DNA of 35,494 bases from the NCBI GenBank assembly GCA_017619735.1, contig JAFZRT010000034.1, positions 1 through 35,494 of the forward strand, given 5' to 3'. A program made the translations under genes and the position numbers. Positions 1 through 6,338 of the stretch are shown one piece after another. This DNA comes from Clostridia bacterium. Lineage in GTDB: Bacteria > Bacillota > Clostridia > Christensenellales > CAG-138. Each line of letters begins with the position of its first letter. Position 1 is the stretch's first letter. Under the pieces are notes generated by a model. It was not told the DNA's origin. It saw only the letters and a program-made list of their open reading frames with translations, and did not search any database.

Positions 1-17
1 CTCCTTAATTGATCGTA

Positions 18-230
18 TTAAACCATTATCTTTCTTGCGAGCTCGTCGCTCACGGCGATACGGCTCTCCTTGACCTTGACAATGACGTTACCGGCGAGCG
101 TGCTTACGACGCTGACCTCGCCGCCGACGGTAAAGCCGAGGTCCTCAAGATGCTTTTTGATCTCGGGGCTGCCGCCTATCCTTTTAATGATCTGGGGCTG
201 ACCCGGTTCTGCGTAGTTAAGAGGCATCAT
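18..230 (-). CDS. feoA: FeoA-family ferrous iron transport protein
   Basis: A 70-residue SH3-like FeoA protein, the small cytosolic partner of the FeoB ferrous iron permease. The sequence has the family layout: a hydrophobic beta strand start, the central segment KKHLEDLGFTVGGEVSVVS, and a C-terminal strand with GNVIVKVKESRIAVS. Length is normal for FeoA. The start has a strong GGAGGGA ribosome site just upstream (plus strand 234-240). On the minus strand a further AAGGAG lies just beyond the stop (about 3-8), suggesting that the next gene, feoB or a second feoA, begins left of the window. Its promoter carries a candidate DtxR-type operator next to the divergent regulator at 480, so iron repression is likely. 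Confidence 0.9.
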   Translation of the reverse strand: MMPLNYAEPGQPQIIKRIGGSPEIKKHLEDLGFTVGGEVSVVSTLAGNVIVKVKESRIAVSDELARKIMV

Positions 231-314
231 TATCTCCCTCCTTTACGGTAAGCTTACGCTAACCGAATGTCCAAATAATAAGGCCGATGACGCTTTCCGC
301 AGGCCAAAGCCACA

Positions 315-367
315 GTTAGCATCCTCTAACCGCTCTATATTTTAATTAGCGGCGGCTAACTTGTCAA
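315..367 (-). promoter_or_regulatory. feoA promoter with two DtxR-type inverted repeats
   Basis: Read on the minus strand, TTGACA (362-367) and TAAAAT (339-344) are separated by exactly 17 bp. The spacer holds a perfect inverted repeat TTAGC-4-GCTAA (346-359). A second one, GTTAG-6-CTAAC (315-330), lies just downstream of the predicted start. Both resemble half-sites of DtxR/IdeR iron boxes (TTAGGTTAGCCTAACCTAA). A repressor on the first repeat would block polymerase directly. The neighbouring gene at 480 encodes a DtxR-family protein. Confidence 0.75.
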
Positions 368-479
368 GCGTTTTTTTGATATATTGTGCGCTGCGGCCGT
401 TTTTTCAATTTTGTATTGTAAAAAAACAGGATCTGCGTTAAAATGGGACCGAAGCAAACAACAGACAGGAGTTATAGTT

Positions 480-911
480 ATGTCCGTTCGCGAATCCGGG
501 GAGATGTACCTCGAAACGATCCTTATACTATCGGAAAAGTCCTCGAACGTCCGCAGCATCGACGTCGGGGAATACATGGGTTATTCCAAGCCCTCCGTCA
601 GCCGCGCCGTAGGCCTTCTCAAAAAGGAGGGCATGATCATTATCGACAGCGCGGGCCATATCACGCTGACGGAGGACGGCGCCCGTAAGGCGAAGAGCAT
701 CTACGAAAGGCACACCCTGCTGAGCCGGCTGCTGATGGATCTCGGCGTCGACGAGAAGACCGCCATAGAGGACGCCTGCCGGATCGAGCATTACATCAGC
801 GATACGACTTTCGACGCCATCAAGAGACACGTGCGGGAACACAGTCCCGACGCGGAGGGCGCCGCCGAAACGAAGGATCAGCATACAGCAGCACCTGACT
901 ATATGAAATAA
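480..911 (+). CDS. DtxR-family metal-dependent repressor, iron-type ligands
   Basis: A 143-residue winged-helix repressor of the DtxR/MntR/IdeR family without the C-terminal SH3 domain. The helix-turn-helix is at about residues 24-55 (VGEYMGYSKPSVSRAVGLLKKEG), followed by the dimerisation and metal domain. Aligned by eye with B. subtilis MntR and C. diphtheriae DtxR, the ligands are M9, E12, H78, C100, E103 and H104. Met and Cys at the two discriminating positions match DtxR/IdeR (Fe2+) rather than MntR (Asp8, Glu99). This fits the divergent feoA. I chose the ATG at 480 because an ACAGGAG site lies before it; upstream extension to 384 has no family similarity. The last about 20 residues are non-conserved. 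Confidence 0.88.
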   Translation: MSVRESGEMYLETILILSEKSSNVRSIDVGEYMGYSKPSVSRAVGLLKKEGMIIIDSAGHITLTEDGARKAKSIYERHTLLSRLLMDLGVDEKTAIEDACRIEHYISDTTFDAIKRHVREHSPDAEGAAETKDQHTAAPDYMK

Positions 912-935
912 CAGCGGTTTTCGTCCGACATAATG

Positions 936-976
936 AAAACAGATCCGAGGATAGTCTCGTCCGCGGATCTGTTTTT
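936..976 (+). terminator. Rho-independent terminator after the repressor gene
   Basis: AAAACAGATCCG (936-947) pairs perfectly with CGGATCTGTTTT (964-975), followed by T's to 976. The A-run on the left arm also makes it usable on the minus strand, for the peptidase gene ending at 1055. Confidence 0.85.
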
Positions 977-1054
977 GTTTCTGTTGGTTTTACAGGCCGA
1001 AAACCTGCATCTCCTTAATTGAATGCACCCTCGGCCTACCGCTTTTCGTCGTGT

Positions 1055-2758
1055 TTATTCAATGCCGGTGAGGTCGAAATCCCCGAGCCACTTGGTCGCG
1101 GCCTCGCAAACGCCCTTCAGGCATTCCTCGTCGAACGGGGTGGTGAGGCCGGCGCTCTTCAGAAGGTCGGTGAATGTGCGGCTGCCGCCCTGCACGGTGT
1201 AGGCCATGTAGTGCTTCCACGCGTCCTCGCGGTCCTTCTGGATCATCGCCCAGAACTCCAGCGCGACCGTCTGCGCAAGGCAGTAGTCGATATAGTAGAA
1301 CGGCGACTGGTAGATATGGCTCTGACGCTGCCAGCCCTCGCCCTCCGAATAGAAGGGAATATCGCCGTCCAGCTTCATCCAGGGCATATAGATCCCGAGC
1401 AGGCGCTTCCACTCCGCGTGGCGCTCTGCGGGGGTCATTTCCGGCTTCTCATAGACCGTGTGCTGGAAGTGGTCGACCATCGTGCCGTAGGGAATGAAGG
1501 AGAGGGCTCCGGCGAGGTGGCTGTACATGAACTTCCGCGCGTCGCCGCCGAAGAAGCCCTCCGCGTTCATCCATCCGAAGAACTCCATGCTCATGGAGTG
1601 CACCTCGCACGCCTCCATGGAGGGCCATGCGTATTCGGTCGGGATGCGCCTGCGGTTCATCCAATAGGAGAACGCGTGTCCGGCCTCGTGCGTGACGACC
1701 TCCACGTCGCCCTGCGTGCCGTTGAAGTTGGCGAATATGAACGGCACCTCATACTGCGGTATGCCGGTGCAGTAGCCGCCGCCCGCCTTGCCCTCGGTGG
1801 AGAGCACGTCGAGCAGCTCGTCGTTGAGCATTGTGCGGAAGAACTCGCTCGTCTCCGGGGAGAGCATGTCGTAGAACTTCCTTCCCTGCTCGAGGATATC
1901 GTCGGCGCTGCCCGCGGGGCGGGGATTGCCGGAGCGGAACTCCAGAGCCGCGTCCGCAAAGGAGAGAGGGTATTCCTTGCCGAGGCGCTTCGCCCTGTCG
2001 CGCATGATGGAATCGACGACGGGCACAAGGTATTTGCGCACCGCGGCGCGGAACTTTTCGACGTCGTCCTTCGTGTAGCAGTTGCGGCCCATGCGGTAAT
2101 AGCCGAGCTTCGTAAAGCCGCCGTAACCGAGCTTTTTGCCCATGGCGTCGCGCAGATGCGTGAGCTCGTCGTAGATGCCGTCGAGGCGTTCCTGATGCTC
2201 CTTGTACCATCCGCCCTCCGCCTTCCATGCGGCAAGGCGCTTTTCATCGTCCGCGTCGGTCTTGAACGGCGTGAGCTGCGAAAGCGTATAAACGCCGCCG
2301 TCGAACGGTATCTGCGCCGAGGCAATGAGCTTGGAATACTCGGTGGTGAGCTCGTTCTCCTTCTGCATCTCGGGTATTATCTCGGGCGAGAACGCCTTCT
2401 GCTCGATCTCGGCGTTGACGAACAGCAGATCGCCGTATTCCTCGGAGAACTCCCCGCGGAAGGGGGACTCCAGCATGGCTTCTATCCACGCGTGCTCGTA
2501 CTCCGCAAGCTCGGGGCCGATGTTGTCCCAGAACTCGTTTTCGTCATCGTAGAACTTGTCGCGCGTGTCGATCGTATGACGCACCTGCGCAAGCGTGCCG
2601 AGGGTGTAGACGACCTTTTCGGCCTCCTCCTTCTCGAGGAACACCGCGCGCGCCTCTTCATAGCTCGCGGCGGCTTTCAGTCTGTCGGTGTAGCCCTTGA
2701 GAGCCGCTTTGAGCTCGTCGGGATCCGGCCTTGTGTAGGGCATTTCGGAAAACTTCAT
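1055..2758 (-). CDS. M3 family oligoendopeptidase (PepF-like)
   Basis: A 567-residue cytosolic zinc metallopeptidase of family M3, which trims short peptides. The zinc motif HEAGH is at residues 357-361 and the third ligand Glu is at about 385 in MEACEVHSMSMEFF, the usual M3 spacing. The C-terminal half shows the family segments SHIYQSPFYYIDYCLAQ and FTDLLKSAG. There is no signal peptide, so it acts inside the cell. Length matches the M3 oligoendopeptidase F group. Start: AAAGGAG sits eight bases before the ATG. It appears monocistronic. Physiological substrates cannot be deduced; peptide turnover in an amino-acid fermenter is plausible. Confidence 0.93.
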   Translation of the reverse strand: MKFSEMPYTRPDPDELKAALKGYTDRLKAAASYEEARAVFLEKEEAEKVVYTLGTLAQVRHTIDTRDKFYDDENEFWDNIGPELAEYEHAWIEAMLESPFRGEFSEEYGDLLFVNAEIEQKAFSPEIIPEMQKENELTTEYSKLIASAQIPFDGGVYTLSQLTPFKTDADDEKRLAAWKAEGGWYKEHQERLDGIYDELTHLRDAMGKKLGYGGFTKLGYYRMGRNCYTKDDVEKFRAAVRKYLVPVVDSIMRDRAKRLGKEYPLSFADAALEFRSGNPRPAGSADDILEQGRKFYDMLSPETSEFFRTMLNDELLDVLSTEGKAGGGYCTGIPQYEVPFIFANFNGTQGDVEVVTHEAGHAFSYWMNRRRIPTEYAWPSMEACEVHSMSMEFFGWMNAEGFFGGDARKFMYSHLAGALSFIPYGTMVDHFQHTVYEKPEMTPAERHAEWKRLLGIYMPWMKLDGDIPFYSEGEGWQRQSHIYQSPFYYIDYCLAQTVALEFWAMIQKDREDAWKHYMAYTVQGGSRTFTDLLKSAGLTTPFDEECLKGVCEAATKWLGDFDLTGIE

Positions 2759-2891
2759 GATATCACTCCTTTTTCAATTATGATCCTGTTTAATGAGCCG
2801 CGCTTCGCCGCGGCTGAGCTCCTCTGACCGATCTGCCGGCGCGTGCACATGCCGCACACATTACCGGCTGCCTTTTCGTTCAGGCCAGCGG

Positions 2892-3077
2892 TCATTTCGT
2901 TATGTACTCTTCTATCCTCGCCGTCTGCTCTTCGGTGAGACCGCCCCTATCGCGCCGGTGGTCGGCTTTTTTGCGGCATCCCGCAAGGACGCCCGCGCAG
3001 AAAACGACCGCCATGATAATACAGCAGATCCTTTTGGCTCTCGTTTTAACGCCTTTCCGTACGCCGGGTGATTTCAC
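2892..3077 (-). CDS. Small putative lipoprotein, possibly leaderless
   Basis: A 61-residue protein of unknown function. It has a basic N-terminus, a hydrophobic segment (about residues 17-33) and a lipobox LAGC with Cys34. About 27 charged residues would remain after processing, so a tiny membrane-anchored lipoprotein is plausible. The start is GTG at 3077 with no ribosome site. A promoter TTGTAA-17-TATAAT places the transcription start at about 3078, so the mRNA would begin at the start codon. An internal ATG at residue 22 also lacks a ribosome site and would destroy the signal peptide. I recognise no family. Confidence 0.45.
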   Translation of the reverse strand: MKSPGVRKGVKTRAKRICCIIMAVVFCAGVLAGCRKKADHRRDRGGLTEEQTARIEEYITK

Positions 3078-3084
3078 ATCCCGA

Positions 3085-3113
3085 ATTATACTTTATTTCC
3101 GCGGCGATTACAA
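3085..3113 (-). promoter_or_regulatory. Sigma-A promoter of the small lipoprotein gene
   Basis: On the minus strand TTGTAA (3108-3113) and TATAAT (3085-3090) are 17 bp apart. The -10 ends only seven bases before the GTG at 3077, which implies a leaderless transcript. Confidence 0.6.
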
Positions 3114-3146
3114 GCGCGGCGGGCTCGGGTTTTTCTTTTCCCGTTA

Positions 3147-3175
3147 TTGCAAAGCGCCGTTCCGTTTGCTACAAT
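3147..3175 (+). promoter_or_regulatory. Sigma-A promoter of the STAS gene
   Basis: TTGCAA (3147-3152), 17-bp spacer, TACAAT (3170-3175). It lies about 30 bp before the ATG of the STAS gene at 3204. Confidence 0.7.
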
Positions 3176-3203
3176 ACATATGATAATAATAAGGAGTTTC
3201 GAT

Positions 3204-3500
3204 ATGGATATCCGCAGCATCACAGACGGCTCCCGTCTCGCCATTGCGCTTGAGGGGAAGCTCGATACCAACACCGCTCCGCAGCTTGAAAAGGCGATAT
3301 TCCTCTCTCTCGAAGGCGTTGAGGAGCTGACGCTCGACTTTGACAAGCTCGATTACATCTCCTCCGCCGGCCTTCGCGTGCTGATAAAGGCGGAGAAGGA
3401 AATGTCGAAGCGCGGGGGCATGAGGATCGTCCGCGCGAACGAGGCGATACGCGGCATTTTCGAGATATCCGGCCTGAACGAAATGCTGACCGTCGAATGA
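3204..3500 (+). CDS. STAS-domain anti-sigma factor antagonist
   Basis: A 98-residue single STAS domain, the SpoIIAA/RsbV fold. In partner switching such a protein, when unphosphorylated, captures an anti-sigma kinase; phosphorylation on a serine releases it. The phosphorylation motif SSAGLRVL is at residues 53-60. The rest is typical (LAIALEGKLDTNTAPQLEK near the N-terminus, FEISGLNEML at the end). Start: AAGGAG at 3191-3196, eight bases before the ATG at 3204. No anti-sigma kinase or phosphatase gene is adjacent; the nearest candidate partner is the HATPase domain of the fusion protein at 10177. It probably forms a transcript with the dipeptidase at 3555, since only 54 bp and no terminator lie between them. 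Confidence 0.9.
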   Translation: MDIRSITDGSRLAIALEGKLDTNTAPQLEKAIFLSLEGVEELTLDFDKLDYISSAGLRVLIKAEKEMSKRGGMRIVRANEAIRGIFEISGLNEMLTVE

Positions 3501-3554
3501 TGACCGGAGCCCGGGCGTTATCGCGGCCGCGGGACTTCATACTCGGAGGCTGAA

Positions 3555-4211
3555 ATGAGTTTGATCTATACCAAGTCCGTAATGGATCCATCGGGGTTCG
3601 TACTGCTGGCGGATCATATCCCGCACATAGTGCAGGAGATACGTTATTATTCCACCTACAACTTCATCGGAGAACGCATCGACGGCTATGAGGAGCCGTG
3701 CGCGCTCCTTACCAAGGAGGCGGCAAGGGCGCTGAAGTCCGTCAGCAACGAGATGATGGTGCGCGGGCTGCGTCTCAAGGTGTTCGACGCATACCGCCCG
3801 GTCTGCGCAGTAAAGCATTTCGTGCTGTGGGGGATCGAGGATCAGGATATCCGCATGAAGCCCTATTTCTATCCGGAGCTCGATAAGCAGGATCTCTTTT
3901 CCAAGGGCTATATCGCTAAGCTGTCGAGCCATTCCCGAGGCAGCACGGTGGATCTGACGCTCCTCGACATGCAGACCGGCAGGGAGCTCGACATGGGCAG
4001 CCCATTCGATTATTTCGGCGAGATCTCGCATCCGGACTGCACCCGCGTCACCGAAGAGCAGTATGAAAACCGCATGATACTGCAGAAGGCCATGGTGCGG
4101 AACGGCTTCCGGCCGCTCGACTGCGAGTGGTGGCATTTCACGCTTGAGGACGAGCCCTATCCCAACACGTATTTTGAGTTCCCCGTATCCTCCGAGTACC
4201 TGAAAAGGTGA
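3555..4211 (+). CDS. D-alanyl-D-alanine dipeptidase, VanX/DdpX type
   Basis: A 218-residue zinc dipeptidase of family M15D that hydrolyses D-Ala-D-Ala. Visible active-site residues: R81 in DAYRP, zinc ligands H126 and D133 in SSHSRGSTVDL, catalytic E191 and zinc ligand H194 in EWWHF. Their spacing equals that of enterococcal VanX (R71, H116, D123, E181, H184) shifted by ten. No signal peptide, so cytosolic. A CGGAGG ribosome site precedes the ATG. There is no vanH, vanA/B or vanRS nearby, so this is better read as a cell-wall D-Ala-D-Ala recycling enzyme than as part of glycopeptide resistance. Confidence 0.9.
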   Translation: MSLIYTKSVMDPSGFVLLADHIPHIVQEIRYYSTYNFIGERIDGYEEPCALLTKEAARALKSVSNEMMVRGLRLKVFDAYRPVCAVKHFVLWGIEDQDIRMKPYFYPELDKQDLFSKGYIAKLSSHSRGSTVDLTLLDMQTGRELDMGSPFDYFGEISHPDCTRVTEEQYENRMILQKAMVRNGFRPLDCEWWHFTLEDEPYPNTYFEFPVSSEYLKR

Positions 4212-4234
4212 ACGGGGACCGATCCGGCAAACAG

Positions 4235-4270
4235 AAAAGCGGGAGCCCCGTCGGGCTCCCGCTTTTGTTT
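4235..4270 (+). terminator. Bidirectional terminator between dipeptidase and ptsI
   Basis: AAAAGCGGGAGCCC (4235-4248), CGTC loop, GGGCTCCCGCTTTT (4253-4266). It serves both convergent genes, ending at 4211 (plus) and 4277 (minus). Confidence 0.9.
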
Positions 4271-4276
4271 TATTCG

Positions 4277-5986
4277 TCAGACGACGGTCGCGAGGTAGGA
4301 AGCGACCTCCGCCTCGGTCGAAAGGCTCATGGCCTTTGCCGCCACGCGGTCGGCCTCGGCCTTCGTCCACTTGGAAATGCATTTGCGCACGCGCAGCACG
4401 CTCGGCGCGGATACGCTGAACTCCGTAAGGCCAAAGGAAATGAGCAGCGGTATCAGCTTTTCGTTTGCTGCCGCCTCGCCGCACATGCCGACGGGTATGC
4501 CCGCCTCCCGGCCGCAGCGTATGGTGCGCTCGATCATGCGGAGCACCGCGGGTTGGAGCGCGGAGTAGAGATACGCGACGTTGCCGTTGCCTCTGTCGCA
4601 TGCCATGGTGTAGCCCGTGAGGTCGTTGGTGCCGATCGAGAAGAACGCCGCCTCCTTCGCCAGAACGTCGGCGATCGCCGCCGCCGCGGCGGTCTCCACC
4701 ATTATACCGACGTCGATGTTCCGGTTGAACGGTATGCCGAGGAGCGCGAGCTCGCGCTTGATATCCTCGACCATGGCCTTGCCTTCCCGCAGCTCCTCGA
4801 CGCAGGTGATGAGCGGGAACATTATCTTGATGTCGCCGAAGGCGCTCGCGCGGAGTATCGCACGCAGCTGGATCCTGAACAGCTCCCTGTTCTTGAGGCA
4901 GTAGCGGATCGCGCGGAAGCCCATAAAGGGATTCTCCTCTTTCTCGAGGCCCATGTACGGGATCTCCTTGTCGCCGCCGATGTCGAGCGTGCGGATAATG
5001 AGGGGCTTGCCCTTCAGTACGAGGGCGGCCTTCTGATAGGCGGCGAACTGCTCCTCCTCGGTGGGAACGGAGCTCCTGTCCATGAACAGGAACTCGGTGC
5101 GGAATAGACCCACGCCCTCGCCGTCGAATTCGACGACCTTGTTCGCGTCGTCGGCCTTGCCTATGTTGCAGACGAGCTCGTACTCGGCTCCGTCGGCGCC
5201 CTTCGTCTTCATACCGCGGAACTTTTCGAGCTCCGCCTTTTCGCGCAGGAACTTATCGCGCTTTTCAGCGTATTCGTTGAGCACGTCGAAGGACGGTTCG
5301 GGAATGACTATGCCGGCGCTGCCGTCGACAATGACGGGCTGGCCGTTCTTCAAGGTGCCTGTCGCGTTGGCCACGCTCAGCACTGCGGGGATCTCCAGCG
5401 CCCTCGCGAGGATCGCGGAGTGGGAGGTCTTGCCGCCGGTCTCGGTGATTATGCCGACTATATTGCCCTTCTTGATGCCGGCGGTGACGGAGGGCGTGAG
5501 CTCCTTCGTCAGGAGCACGGTGCCCTTCGGCGCGTCGGAGACCTTGACCTCCTTCACGCCGAGCAGTATCCGCAAAAGCCCCGCCTTTATGTCGCGGACG
5601 TCCGCGGCGCGCTGGCGCATCATCTCATCCTCCATTGAGGAGAAAATGCCGATGAACATGTCGCACATGGTCTCGTATGCGGCCTCGGCGCACTGTCCGC
5701 CCAATATGAGGTTTTCGGTCTCGCCCTTCAGCGCTGGGTCGTTTATGAGGGAGATATGGCCCTCCATAATAAGGGCCTCCTTCTCCCCCGCCGTTTCGCG
5801 CAGGGCGGCGGCGTCGCGCACGGTATCGGCGACGAGCTGATCAATGGCGCGGCGGAACCTTTCCACCTCGGCGTTGGGATCGTCGACCGCGTGCGGGGTG
5901 TATTCAAGGGTGGTCTCCTCGAGCAGGAGTATCCTGCCGATGCCGATGCCGTCGGAAGCGGCTGTGCCCTTTAACATATCTTTCAC
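4277..5986 (-). CDS. ptsI: PTS enzyme I (phosphoenolpyruvate-protein phosphotransferase)
   Basis: A 569-residue cytosolic enzyme I, which takes phosphate from PEP and passes it to HPr. The phosphorylated histidine is H189 in GGKTSHSAI, close to H191 of B. subtilis. The N-terminal HPr-binding helical domain precedes it. The C-terminal PEP barrel shows GLFRTEFLFM, the DIGGDKE segment and the catalytic Cys region IPVGMCGEAA. Full length for the family. It is the last gene of fruR-fruK-fruA-ptsH-ptsI and is separated from ptsH by a 63-bp gap with a strong stem-loop. Confidence 0.95.
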   Translation of the reverse strand: MKDMLKGTAASDGIGIGRILLLEETTLEYTPHAVDDPNAEVERFRRAIDQLVADTVRDAAALRETAGEKEALIMEGHISLINDPALKGETENLILGGQCAEAAYETMCDMFIGIFSSMEDEMMRQRAADVRDIKAGLLRILLGVKEVKVSDAPKGTVLLTKELTPSVTAGIKKGNIVGIITETGGKTSHSAILARALEIPAVLSVANATGTLKNGQPVIVDGSAGIVIPEPSFDVLNEYAEKRDKFLREKAELEKFRGMKTKGADGAEYELVCNIGKADDANKVVEFDGEGVGLFRTEFLFMDRSSVPTEEEQFAAYQKAALVLKGKPLIIRTLDIGGDKEIPYMGLEKEENPFMGFRAIRYCLKNRELFRIQLRAILRASAFGDIKIMFPLITCVEELREGKAMVEDIKRELALLGIPFNRNIDVGIMVETAAAAAIADVLAKEAAFFSIGTNDLTGYTMACDRGNGNVAYLYSALQPAVLRMIERTIRCGREAGIPVGMCGEAAANEKLIPLLISFGLTEFSVSAPSVLRVRKCISKWTKAEADRVAAKAMSLSTEAEVASYLATVV

Positions 5987-6008
5987 CTCTTCTTTGCAAA
6001 CTGAATGC

Positions 6009-6038
6009 GCACGGTCCCCGCGCGGGCGGGAACCGTGC
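6009..6038. other. Intercistronic stem-loop between ptsH and ptsI
   Basis: GCACGGT (6009-6015) and ACCGTGC (6032-6038) pair around a GC-rich interior. The T-run lies only on the plus-strand side, so in the direction of transcription (minus) it lacks a U-tract and is probably not a terminator. It could protect the upstream mRNA end and give more HPr than enzyme I. This role is inferred. Confidence 0.5.
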
Positions 6039-6049
6039 TTTTTCCCGGC

Positions 6050-6313
6050 TTACTCGCCGAAGCCGCTCTCGATCATGGCTGCCGCGGCCGCCAGGGCTTC
6101 GTTCTCGCCTTCACCGTCGCAGACCACGTCGATCTCACTGCCGACCTTGATGCAGGCGGCCATTATCAGCATGGGGCTCTTGGCGTTGACTTCCTTGCCG
6201 TTGAACCTGATCGTTACGCTGCAGGGATGGGCCGCCATGGCGGTAGCGAAATTGGTGGCGGGGCGCATATGGAAGCCCTGCGCGTTTTTGACCGTGAAAT
6301 GTTTCTGGACCAT
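6050..6313 (-). CDS. ptsH: HPr phosphocarrier protein
   Basis: An 87-residue HPr. The catalytic histidine is exactly H15 (GFHMRPA) and the regulatory serine exactly S46 (AKSPMLIMA). It accepts phosphate from enzyme I and donates it to the EIIA domain of the fructose transporter encoded just upstream. The residue after S46 is Pro rather than the Ile of B. subtilis HPr, and the helix that contacts HPr kinase and CcpA differs. Whether S46 regulation operates here is unclear. It lies in the fru operon, 25 bp after fruA. Confidence 0.93.
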   Translation of the reverse strand: MVQKHFTVKNAQGFHMRPATNFATAMAAHPCSVTIRFNGKEVNAKSPMLIMAACIKVGSEIDVVCDGEGENEALAAAAAMIESGFGE

Positions 6314-6338
6314 TTTGTGATTCTCCTTTACAAACAGT

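Noticed and set aside
1011..1022. The 12-mer CTCCTTAATTGA here repeats the sequence at 1-12
   Set aside because: On the minus strand it reads as a ribosome-site-like AAGGAG. At 1011 it directly abuts an ATG of a seven-codon frame, so no gene follows. Probably coincidence of Shine-Dalgarno-like words.
1019..2827. 602-codon plus-strand frame opposite the M3 peptidase
   Set aside because: It is the antisense shadow of a clear metallopeptidase gene with the HEAGH motif; its protein has no domain features.
3555..4211. Glycopeptide resistance locus
   Set aside because: Only a VanX-type enzyme is present; vanH, vanA/B and vanRS are absent.
3537..4601. 354-codon minus-strand frame across vanX-like gene and the ptsI end
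   Set aside because: It runs through a terminator and opposes two well-identified genes.
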